From contig CASFNA010000007.1 of assembly GCA_949295905.1 (NCBI GenBank), positions 174,135-238,134 on the forward strand: DNA of 64,000 nt. The letters are read 5' to 3'. Source of the stretch: an uncultured Prevotellaceae bacterium (GTDB lineage: Bacteria; Bacteroidota; Bacteroidia; Bacteroidales; Bacteroidaceae). The first letter of the stretch is position 1. The number at the start of each line of letters is the position of its first letter. Under the pieces are notes generated by a model. That model was not told where the DNA came from and did no database searches. It saw only the letters and a program-made list of their open reading frames with translations. Below are positions 58,701 to 64,000 of the stretch, one piece after another. The translations under genes and the position numbers were made by a program.

Positions 58701-59423
58701 GTCGTGAGCCTCGGCGTTCTCCTCATCGACGAAGTGGCTGTCGTTGGTACATACCAATTTTATGCCGTACTTGGCGGCCAGCTTCATCAGCACCTTGTTG
58801 GCTTTCTGCTGCAAGGGGTACGTCTCGCGGTTGGCGCGTATGTGCGGGTCCTTGACCTGATGGCGTTGAAGCTCGAGGTAATAATCATCGCCGAAGACGC
58901 GCTTGTACCACTCTACGGCCTCCTCCGCCCCCTCGATGTCGCCTTTCAGGATTTTTGCGGGCACCTCGCCGGCTATACATGCAGAGCAGACGATGAGTCC
59001 TTCGTGGTAAGCCTCGAGGTCGGCGCGGTCGGTACGGGGGCGCATGTAGAAGCCGTCAACCCACGCGCGGCTTACCAGTTTGATAAGGTTCTTGTAGCCC
59101 TGGTAGTTCTTCGCCAACACAATCAGGTGGTAGCCGCCCTGGTCGCCGTGCTCTTTCACCTTGTCTTCCTTCGAGTGGCGCGCCACGTACATCTCGCAGC
59201 CGAGGATAGGCTTGAACTCCGGCTTGCCCTGCTCTTTCAGCTCCCCGTTCTTCTTCTTGCAGTAGTTGAAGAACTCCTTGATGCCCATCATGTTGCCATG
59301 GTCGGTCACGGCCATGCCGCGCATACCGTCGGCGATGGCCTTGTCTACGAGCTTCTTGACACTGGCCTGCCCGTCGAGGATGCTGTAATAAGTATGTACG
59401 TGAAGGTGGACAAAATCTTGCAT
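55719..59423 (-). CDS. dnaE: DNA polymerase III alpha subunit
   Basis: The replicative polymerase. The 1234-residue protein has the N-terminal PHP domain (FVHLHVHTYYSILDGQASV, VTDHGNMMGIKEFF), the polymerase palm with PDIDTDFDDDGRGKVLDWV carrying two catalytic aspartates, VGPGRGSAAGSVVAYCLGI, YRPGPMDYIPQFIERK, the beta-binding and HhH region (AFNKSHATCYSWVAYQTAYLKAHYP), and the OB-fold near residue 1000 (LGGIVTMVRSKFTKTGKP). It is DnaE1-like in domain order. I use the ATG at 59423 because the PHP motif starts immediately after it and the promoter is just upstream; an open frame continuing to 59666 is not expected to be translated. Confidence 0.97.
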   Translation of the reverse strand: MQDFVHLHVHTYYSILDGQASVKKLVDKAIADGMRGMAVTDHGNMMGIKEFFNYCKKKNGELKEQGKPEFKPILGCEMYVARHSKEDKVKEHGDQGGYHLIVLAKNYQGYKNLIKLVSRAWVDGFYMRPRTDRADLEAYHEGLIVCSACIAGEVPAKILKGDIEGAEEAVEWYKRVFGDDYYLELQRHQVKDPHIRANRETYPLQQKANKVLMKLAAKYGIKLVCTNDSHFVDEENAEAHDRLLCLSTNKDLDDPNRMLYSKQEWFKTREEMNEVFADVPEALANTCEVLDKVETYSIDHAPIMPFFPIPEEFGTEEEYRRKFTEEQLYDEFTQDENGNVVLSREEGEKKIKKLGGYDKIYRIKFEADYLAKLAYEGAKKLYGDPLSDEVKERVNFELYIMKTMGFPGYFLIVQDFINSARDQLGVMVGPGRGSAAGSVVAYCLGITKIDPIKYDLLFERFLNPDRISLPDIDTDFDDDGRGKVLDWVTEKYGADKVAHIITYGTMATKLAIKDVARVEKLPLEESNRLCKAIPDRLPDGLKMNLTNAIKCVPELREAEASPDPRLHETIEYAKMLEGNVRNTGIHACGTIICRDPISDWVPVSTADDKETGHKLLCTQYEGSVIEETGLIKMDFLGLKTLSILKEAVENIRLTTGKVIDLDTIPIDDPDTYKLYSEGRTIGTFQFESAGMQKYLRELHPTVFEDLIAMNALYRPGPMDYIPQFIERKRDPSKITYDIPCMEKYLKDTYGITVYQEQVMLLSRQLAGFTRGQSDTLRKAMGKKQIEKMNHLEGLFYEGGEKNGYKHEVLHKIWEDWKKFASYAFNKSHATCYSWVAYQTAYLKAHYPAEYMAANMSRNVTNITEITKLMDECKAMGIKTLGPDVNESRQKFSVNKQGAIRFGLAAIKGMGTAAAEAIIEEREKNGPYKDVFDLAQRVNLAACNRKCFESLALSGGFDSFKIRREDYFGRNAKGDVFLDTLIRYGQLYQQEKNAAQNSLFGGIDDVDIATPPIPEGEPWSTIEKLNRERDLVGIYLSAHPLDDYEVILNNLCNTHCAELADKIELQKKQEVLLGGIVTMVRSKFTKTGKPCGFVTIEDFEGSGELAFFGEEWGKWKGMLIEGCTVLVKAQFVQRFRGSDMMEMRVTDIQYLQTVKDMQIERLTITVDAGKIDDTTVSDLVSVIKDCPGNTQLYFSVHDGASNRPFTLYSKVGKVDICRELITFIKDNEALGYKIN

Positions 59424-59455
59424 TGCTTTTCTACGTAGTATTTCCGTTGGAGCGT

Positions 59456-59487
59456 CAAAGTTAAGGCGAAAAAACGAGACCGCCAAA
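59456..59487 (-). promoter_or_regulatory. Promoter of dnaE
   Basis: On the minus strand TTTG (59487-59484) and TAACTTTG (59463-59456), 20 bp apart. The leader would be about 27 nt. Confidence 0.8.
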
Positions 59488-59716
59488 ATATTGGCCTTAA
59501 AAAACCTTTGCACTGACAAACAGTCACACAAGGCACAGGGTATGGCAGTGAGTCTGTACACGTTAAGTTTTCTTAAACGGTATGACTTTGGCGCATTGGG
59601 AAGCCGAACGCCCGTCAGCAATCGGCAGGTTGGGTGGGAACATACACGTTTTTCAACGTCACGCACAAGTCATTGACAATCAGGACATTATATCATCATA
59701 CAGCCTTTCACGCCAT

Positions 59717-59797
59717 CGTTTGCCGCTAACTGTAATGTAAAAGGCCGTCGTTTGCACTGTAAAAGACCGTCTTTGACCTAACGAAAGGCGGTCAACA
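59717..59797. repeat. Four-unit 22-bp phased palindrome element, copy 11
   Basis: Units start at 59717, 59739, 59761 and 59783: CGTTTGCCGCTAACT (degraded), AAAAGGCCGTCGTTT, AAAAGACCGTCTTTG and GAAAGGCGGTCAACA, with linkers GTAATGT, GCACTGT and ACCTAAC. The upstream flank TTGACAATCAGGACATTA resembles copy 7. It lies upstream of dnaE. Confidence 0.85.
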
Positions 59798-60033
59798 GCA
59801 AACGTACTGACGGCGGAAACACCACGTTCCAGCGGCATACCACGCCCGTTTCAACCACGCATCTCCCCTTTTCCGGTCATTCTTCACCCTATCTACGGGT
59901 ACAAACCATCCTGCAAAAAGCTGGCTTGCAAAAAACAATTGTAAAAATTTATGCTTGGCAAAAACAAGGTGTAACCGGCCAAGTTTTCTTTTCCATTGCC
60001 AGTTAATGTATCATGCCGAACTGACGATAAAAA
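59798..60033. other. Intergenic stretch upstream of dnaE
   Basis: About 235 bp between repeat copy 11 and the MITE-like copy B. No gene recognised. Confidence 0.4.
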
Positions 60034-60141
60034 CATATGAGTTCGGTATAACTGTTATCTTTTACAAACAACAAAATTTGTCTTCGTAGGAACATGATTC
60101 ATTATGCCAGCACAAAGGATTTTCCTTATGCAGAACTCACG
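60034..60141. mobile_element. MITE-like element, short copy B
   Basis: The right end (60122-60141) read on the minus strand is CGTGAGTTCTGCATAAGGAA, 17 of 20 identical to the left end of copy A at 44344-44363. The left end around 60037-60051 (ATGAGTTCGGTATAA) is a diverged inverted partner. The element has no coding capacity. An internal CATGCCGAACTGA just outside (60013) may be a further fragment. Confidence 0.55.
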
Positions 60142-60175
60142 TAGCTTCAGAATAAGGAAAGCATGAATATCATAA

Positions 60176-60212
60176 AAAGACATGCGCCCTCAAATCGAGG
60201 ACGCATGTCTTT
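60176..60212 (-). terminator. Terminator of TonB-operon
   Basis: On the minus strand AAAGACATGCGTCCTC (60212-60197), loop GATTT and GAGGGCGCATGTCTTT (60191-60176) followed by TT form a 16-bp stem with one G-U pair, 24 bp after the stop of the TPR gene. Confidence 0.85.
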
Positions 60213-60235
60213 ATTTTTCATGACTTACAATGTTC

Positions 60236-61660
60236 TTACTGCAATACGCTCATGGCCTGGGTAGCCGTGGGGTTCTGCGGGTCGATAGCTATCACCTTTT
60301 CATAGTACGTCTTGGCGGTAGCGTTGTCTTCCTTTACGATGTAATAATAGCCGAGATAGAGGTAAGGCTCGATAAGGAGCTTCGGATTGTCGGCGTGCTC
60401 TGTCTGTGCGAGCTGCGCATATTCCTCATAATAAGGCTTTGCAAGGCCTTGGGTTGTCTCCGGGTCAAGCTGTGAATTGATACGTGCACGCATCATGGTA
60501 GCATAAAGCTTGTTGCTGGGAGACTCTGTAGCTATACGGCCGTAAATCTCGTCCGCCTTCTTGAAGGCGTTGATTTTATCTGTACCAAGCGAATCAATGC
60601 TTGCCGCCTGCTGCATATACAGCTGCGCAAGGCCGTCAAGGTCGGGAACTGAAGGCTTCTCTATCTTGCCAAGATATTCGTCATAGTAAGCCAGACCGTT
60701 GGTAAAATCGCCCTTCGCGATATACGCGTCAGAAAGCTGCTTGCGTACGTCGTTGAGCTCTGCGTTCATCTCCAAAGCACTCTTGAACTGCTCGATAGCC
60801 TTGTCATAAGCGCTGTCGCCCATAAGAGCGTAGCCGTAATACTGGTGGTCGCGGGCTGAAATCTTAGCACTATCAGACTTGTTGAACAGCGCATCAGCAT
60901 ACTTCAAAGCGTTCTTGTAATCCTTCAAGTCGGTATAATTGTAGAACGTGATGCGGTTCATAGCTGCGTCACGGGGATTCTTGTTCACACCAAATAAAGA
61001 AACTTCAAGACTCTTCTTCGAATCTGCCATCAACAATGCGGCTGTAGCATACTCGGTAAGATAATTCTCCTTCAACTGGTTCAAGTCAACCTTTCCGTAA
61101 TATTCAATAGCCTTGTCGAATTTGTTTGCGCCATAGAAGAAGTGCGCAGCCTCGGCGTCAACAGGATAAGCCGGGTCAACCTTGCGCAACTCTTCAAGTT
61201 TTGCAACGGCTCCTTCCGGATCCACCTTACGGTAAACAGCTGCATACTTGATGTAGCCCGTAGGATTTGTCGGGTCGAAATGTATTGCTTGGTTGTAGTA
61301 ACTTGCTGCACCTCCACCTTCATTGCTGCTCAAAGCTGCGAGGTCGCCAAGAAGAATGGCCGCAAGAGCCTTGCCTTTGTCGTCCTTTCCACGGTCAAGA
61401 GCCATGTCGGCGTACTCACGGGCTGAAGCAGTGTCCCTGATTTCAAGGAATGCACGGCCAAGTCCAGACAAAGCCTCGGCGTTTTTCTTGTTTTCCTTAA
61501 CAAAGTCTTTCACCTGGTCCTCAACTGCTGCCAGATTAGACTTATTATCAACTATTACCTTTGTGATGGCATCTACCTGTGCCTTCACATCCTGAGCTAC
61601 AGACGGAGCCGATACTACTGATACCAAAGCTCCTACAAACAAATATTTTATTGCTTTCAT
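60236..61660 (-). CDS. TPR-repeat periplasmic protein
   Basis: A 474-residue exported protein: signal peptide MKAIKYLFVGALVSVVSAPSVAQ, then about ten tetratricopeptide repeats (for instance AEALSGLGRAFLEIRDTASA, PTGYIKYAAVYRKVDPEGAV, ALMGDSAYDKAIEQFKSAL, YLGYYYIVKEDNATAKTYYE). TPR domains mediate protein contacts. The gene is the last of the exbD-tonB-pstS-like-TPR series, an arrangement conserved in Bacteroidales, so it probably works with the TonB energy-coupling system, but its exact part is not known. Confidence 0.9.
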   Translation of the reverse strand: MKAIKYLFVGALVSVVSAPSVAQDVKAQVDAITKVIVDNKSNLAAVEDQVKDFVKENKKNAEALSGLGRAFLEIRDTASAREYADMALDRGKDDKGKALAAILLGDLAALSSNEGGGAASYYNQAIHFDPTNPTGYIKYAAVYRKVDPEGAVAKLEELRKVDPAYPVDAEAAHFFYGANKFDKAIEYYGKVDLNQLKENYLTEYATAALLMADSKKSLEVSLFGVNKNPRDAAMNRITFYNYTDLKDYKNALKYADALFNKSDSAKISARDHQYYGYALMGDSAYDKAIEQFKSALEMNAELNDVRKQLSDAYIAKGDFTNGLAYYDEYLGKIEKPSVPDLDGLAQLYMQQAASIDSLGTDKINAFKKADEIYGRIATESPSNKLYATMMRARINSQLDPETTQGLAKPYYEEYAQLAQTEHADNPKLLIEPYLYLGYYYIVKEDNATAKTYYEKVIAIDPQNPTATQAMSVLQ

Positions 61661-61781
61661 AATCAATATGTTTTACAAAAAATCACTTATTAACTAAATC
61701 TCCAAAACAAATCAACCTAAAACACTGTCAAAATAAAACAGCCTCTCATTTATTACTAAGACTGCATTTAAACATAAAAGT

Positions 61782-62741
61782 TTAATCACTGCTTACATTT
61801 ACAGTCCTGACTGTTATGTCACCACGCATGGGCAACAGTCCCGACTTGAAAATAATAAGCTGCCCCTTCGGCTGTTCCATGAAATGTGCAAATCCCCACG
61901 GCAACCCATTAATGGGGTCGTTAAGCAGTGCATATATAGTTCTTACCAACGGATAACGACCGTCAAGCAAGTATGCCTGATACGGCTTCCAGCTGTTCAT
62001 ATAAGTAGCTGTATCAAGCCGGCTTACAGACATTACAGTTATATTCTTCTTAAATGTGGTGTTCGTGGTGTCTCGCTTGTCATTCAACCAGTTGGAACCA
62101 ATTATGCCAATAGCGTTAGGCGTCTTTTCCACATAGTCTATCACCTCCTTACTTGTCTGGGCGGCCACAATGTTTGGACTATTTATAGGCTTACCGTCAA
62201 GTAATGAATCTACACAGAAATGAACCGCACTCGACTTCTTATTGTCGAAAACCACTAAAATATCACCTCGCTTCGACCCGGGCACAATGTCGCTCCAAGT
62301 CTTTGCCTGCCCACTAAGCACACGCTTAATATTCTTAACAGTTATACACGAGTCTGTATTTTCCTTGTTGATTATAAGCGCCAGCCCGTCATAAGCCAAA
62401 CGTATGGCCACAGGCAGATAATTACGGGCCTTCAGATTCTCAAATTCTTCCTTGGTAAAATTCCTCGAGGTAATGGCGAGTTGGATGCTGTCTGTCATAA
62501 GCATATTGACGGCATCAAGCTCATTCGTATAAATCGGAGTAAGCGTAGCCTCACGATATATACTTTCAAACACTTGTATCTGTTCGTCAATAATCGGGCT
62601 AAAACTTTCGTCAGAAGCGAAAGATATCGCTCCTGACGAATAAGTGTCTGTCCGACCGTTCTTGGGTTTGTCGGCACAAGCCGAAACAAACCACAAGAGC
62701 AGTGTAAATCCTACTAAACCGTAGAATAGTTCTTTCCTCAT
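61782..62741 (-). CDS. PstS-like substrate-binding lipoprotein
   Basis: A 319-residue lipoprotein (MRKELFYGLVGFTLLLWF, lipobox VSAC) with the type II periplasmic binding protein fold: SFSPIIDEQIQVFESIY, AITSRNFTKEEFE, LAYDGLALIINKEN, VLSGQAKTWSDIVPGSKRG, SSAVHFCVDSLLDG and IGIIGSNWLND. It resembles PstS, but no pstCAB transporter genes are near; in this place it belongs to the TonB operon and may have a different ligand or a scaffolding role. That is inference from context. Confidence 0.88.
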   Translation of the reverse strand: MRKELFYGLVGFTLLLWFVSACADKPKNGRTDTYSSGAISFASDESFSPIIDEQIQVFESIYREATLTPIYTNELDAVNMLMTDSIQLAITSRNFTKEEFENLKARNYLPVAIRLAYDGLALIINKENTDSCITVKNIKRVLSGQAKTWSDIVPGSKRGDILVVFDNKKSSAVHFCVDSLLDGKPINSPNIVAAQTSKEVIDYVEKTPNAIGIIGSNWLNDKRDTTNTTFKKNITVMSVSRLDTATYMNSWKPYQAYLLDGRYPLVRTIYALLNDPINGLPWGFAHFMEQPKGQLIIFKSGLLPMRGDITVRTVNVSSD

Positions 62742-62751
62742 CTTGCTTTAT

Positions 62752-63579
62752 TTACTGCAATTTGAATGTTACAGGCAATGTGTACCTCACGTTGACGCTG
62801 GTACCGTTCTGCTTACCCGGAGTCCAATTAGGCATGCTGCTTACGACGCGTACAGCCTCTTTGTCCAAAGACGGGTCTACACCACGAGCTACCCTTACAT
62901 CTGAAATAGAACCGGTCTTGCTAACGACAAACTGAACGATAACTCGTCCTTCGATGCCGTTCTCAGCTGCAATGACAGGGTACTTGATATTATCTCTCAA
63001 CCACTGCATCAAAGCACTGGGGCCACCGGGGAATGAGGGCTGCTCTTCAACTACGTCGAAGACCTTGTTCTCTTCTTCCTTCTTAGGTTCCGGCTGGGCG
63101 ATTTCTTCCTTAGCCTTTAGCACCTCACCGCCTACTTCATCATTACCAACGACATTGAACGCACCAATTGTAGTCTTGGTCTTCTGGAGGTCTTCCTGAG
63201 TCTTCATTTCTTCCTCAGGCTTCACGTCTTCGTCCTTTTTAATGACAGGAGCTGTAAATTTAATAGAACTCTTAACCTTCTCTACCTTAGGCTGCTCAAT
63301 CTTTACAGGAGCCTTCTTCTCAACCTTAGGCTGCTTCTTCTTGGTTTCAATCGAAGAAAGTTCTACAGCCGTGGTTACGGCAACCCTCTGGTTGGCCTGA
63401 ATCACATTCTTAATAGCTATCACAGAAAAGATGACTACAGCAGCGATAAGCACGATTAAGAGTGACCAAACGTTGCGCTTGCCAGTACTCTTACGAAGTC
63501 TGTATGCTCCATAGGACTGGTTGCGGCCTTCAAATACAAGGTCACACCATGCACCAGATATTAAATCTATTTTTGACAT
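62752..63579 (-). CDS. tonB: Energy transducer TonB
   Basis: A 275-residue protein with one membrane helix (about residues 35-57, NVWSLLIVLIAAVVIFSVIA), a long Lys/Glu/Pro-rich periplasmic linker (KKQPKVEKKAPVKIEQPKVE) and the TonB C-terminal domain: EQPSFPGGPSALMQWLRDNI, KYPVIAAENGIEGRVIVQFV, VRVARGVDPSLDKEAVRVVS and MPNWTPGKQNG. It passes energy from ExbB/ExbD to outer-membrane receptors such as the BtuB-like receptor of this window. It lies directly after exbD. Confidence 0.95.
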   Translation of the reverse strand: MSKIDLISGAWCDLVFEGRNQSYGAYRLRKSTGKRNVWSLLIVLIAAVVIFSVIAIKNVIQANQRVAVTTAVELSSIETKKKQPKVEKKAPVKIEQPKVEKVKSSIKFTAPVIKKDEDVKPEEEMKTQEDLQKTKTTIGAFNVVGNDEVGGEVLKAKEEIAQPEPKKEEENKVFDVVEEQPSFPGGPSALMQWLRDNIKYPVIAAENGIEGRVIVQFVVSKTGSISDVRVARGVDPSLDKEAVRVVSSMPNWTPGKQNGTSVNVRYTLPVTFKLQ

Positions 63580-63615
63580 AGTCTTTCGTTTTAAATGTTA
63601 ATCAACGACCTCATC

Positions 63616-64000
63616 CTAATTGATACGGACACCCTTCTTAGAAAGAAGCTCCTTATCTTCAGGAGAAATGTTGTCGATGACATACTTACCTATACTGCAT
63701 ATCTGCATCTCATCAAGAGCGTCAACCAAATTCTTATAAGAAGCGTCGTCAGTTGCTTTAATAATGATAGTCAACGTAGGAATCTTCTGTCCGTCAACCT
63801 CACCGTTCTTCAATTTGTCAAGCTCCTTATTGTAAATGGAATCAGGATACTTTGCCGGGTCTTTCAACTTCTTTGCATCAAGTTCAGCCTTGGCCTTCAA
63901 TATAGACGCCACAGGAACGGTTCCATCTTCCGTAACGTGATTGATAAGTACGCTACGGATGCCATCCTTACCCCATGTGGTTTCCTTCACGCATGAAGGG
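63616..64000 (-). CDS. exbD: Biopolymer transport protein ExbD, N-terminus outside window
   Basis: The C-terminal 128 residues of an ExbD protein; the frame runs open to the window edge. Visible parts are the periplasmic domain with PTLTIIIKATDDASYKNLVD, ALDEMQICSIGKYVID and ISPEDKELLSKKGVRI. The N-terminal membrane helix lies beyond 64000. A GTG at 63990 is not the real start. In the insert KAELDAKKLKDPAKYPDSIY the protein is longer than E. coli ExbD, as usual in Bacteroidales, where two exbD genes occur in series. Confidence 0.85.
   Translation of the reverse strand, partial: PSCVKETTWGKDGIRSVLINHVTEDGTVPVASILKAKAELDAKKLKDPAKYPDSIYNKELDKLKNGEVDGQKIPTLTIIIKATDDASYKNLVDALDEMQICSIGKYVIDNISPEDKELLSKKGVRIN

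Noticed and set aside
3283-59797. The 22-bp arrays as miniature CRISPR arrays
   Set aside because: Linkers are only 7 bp and similar to each other, units are near-palindromes that differ from one another, and no cas genes are present.
61782-62741. A phosphate ABC transporter
   Set aside because: Only the PstS-like binding protein is present and it belongs to the TonB operon; no pstC, pstA or pstB gene is adjacent.

Overview
The window looks like a chromosome segment of a Bacteroidales bacterium, most probably of the Prevotella group. The evidence is: Bacteroidetes-type promoters (TTTG, 19-20 bp, TAnnTTTG) before many genes; lipoproteins with Bacteroidetes-style lipoboxes; type IX secretion/gliding genes (a PorW/SprE-like TPR lipoprotein, PorT, GldH); the mreBCD-PBP2-rodA and holB-ricT-gldH clusters; and a TonB/ExbD operon ending in a PstS-like lipoprotein and a TPR protein. 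No ribosomal RNA, integrase, transposase gene or CRISPR array was seen. There is one tRNA, Lys(TTT).

Layout. 1-3.2 kb: end of a T9SS-type TPR lipoprotein gene, a small Cys-rich membrane protein and aroA. 3.4-8.9 kb: an AT-rich, tightly packed four-gene minus-strand operon (Rsm22-like methyltransferase, small UvrD-like helicase, a 710-residue protein I do not recognise, DUF1848 protein), preceded by a leader with long crossing inverted repeats. This is the best candidate here for an undescribed system. 9.7-13.2 kb: phospholipid genes psd and pssA, a DUF4834 protein and a GH28 glycosidase. 13.4-19.2 kb: pyrH, birA, yraN, tadA, a small ferredoxin, porT and a two-gene split 5'-nucleotidase. 19.3-21.7 kb: rplS, CapA-like and NlpC/P60 proteins. 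22.1-28.5 kb: a cobalamin-riboswitch-controlled corrinoid uptake operon (TonB receptor, BtuG-like lipoprotein and two further exported proteins). 29-32.4 kb: membrane MutS-like ATPase, a small RNA unit and fba. 32.5-41.3 kb: rod-shape operon, then the two halves of PurH as separate divergent genes with two small proteins. 41.3-50.9 kb: gldH, ricT, holB, four membrane proteins, a sugar porter, a small coiled-coil protein and a MATE exporter. 51.2-59.4 kb: tRNA-Lys, AI-2E family protein, tdk, rsmI, coiled-coil lipoprotein, trxA and dnaE. 60.2-64 kb: TPR, PstS-like, TonB and ExbD.

The most striking non-coding signal is a family of eleven intergenic elements. Each has four 15-bp near-palindromic units at a 22-bp period, about 81 bp in total, and in several of them units 1/2 and 3/4 are reverse complements with compensating changes, so each element could fold as two adjacent hairpins. 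A second layer of intergenic inverted repeats has arms built from short low-complexity words, including a perfect 44-bp repeat that forms the end of birA and a pair that flanks a small gene. A third family is a MITE-like element with shared 20-bp ends near 44.4 kb and 60.1 kb.

All identifications are from reading the translated sequence; no database search was possible.
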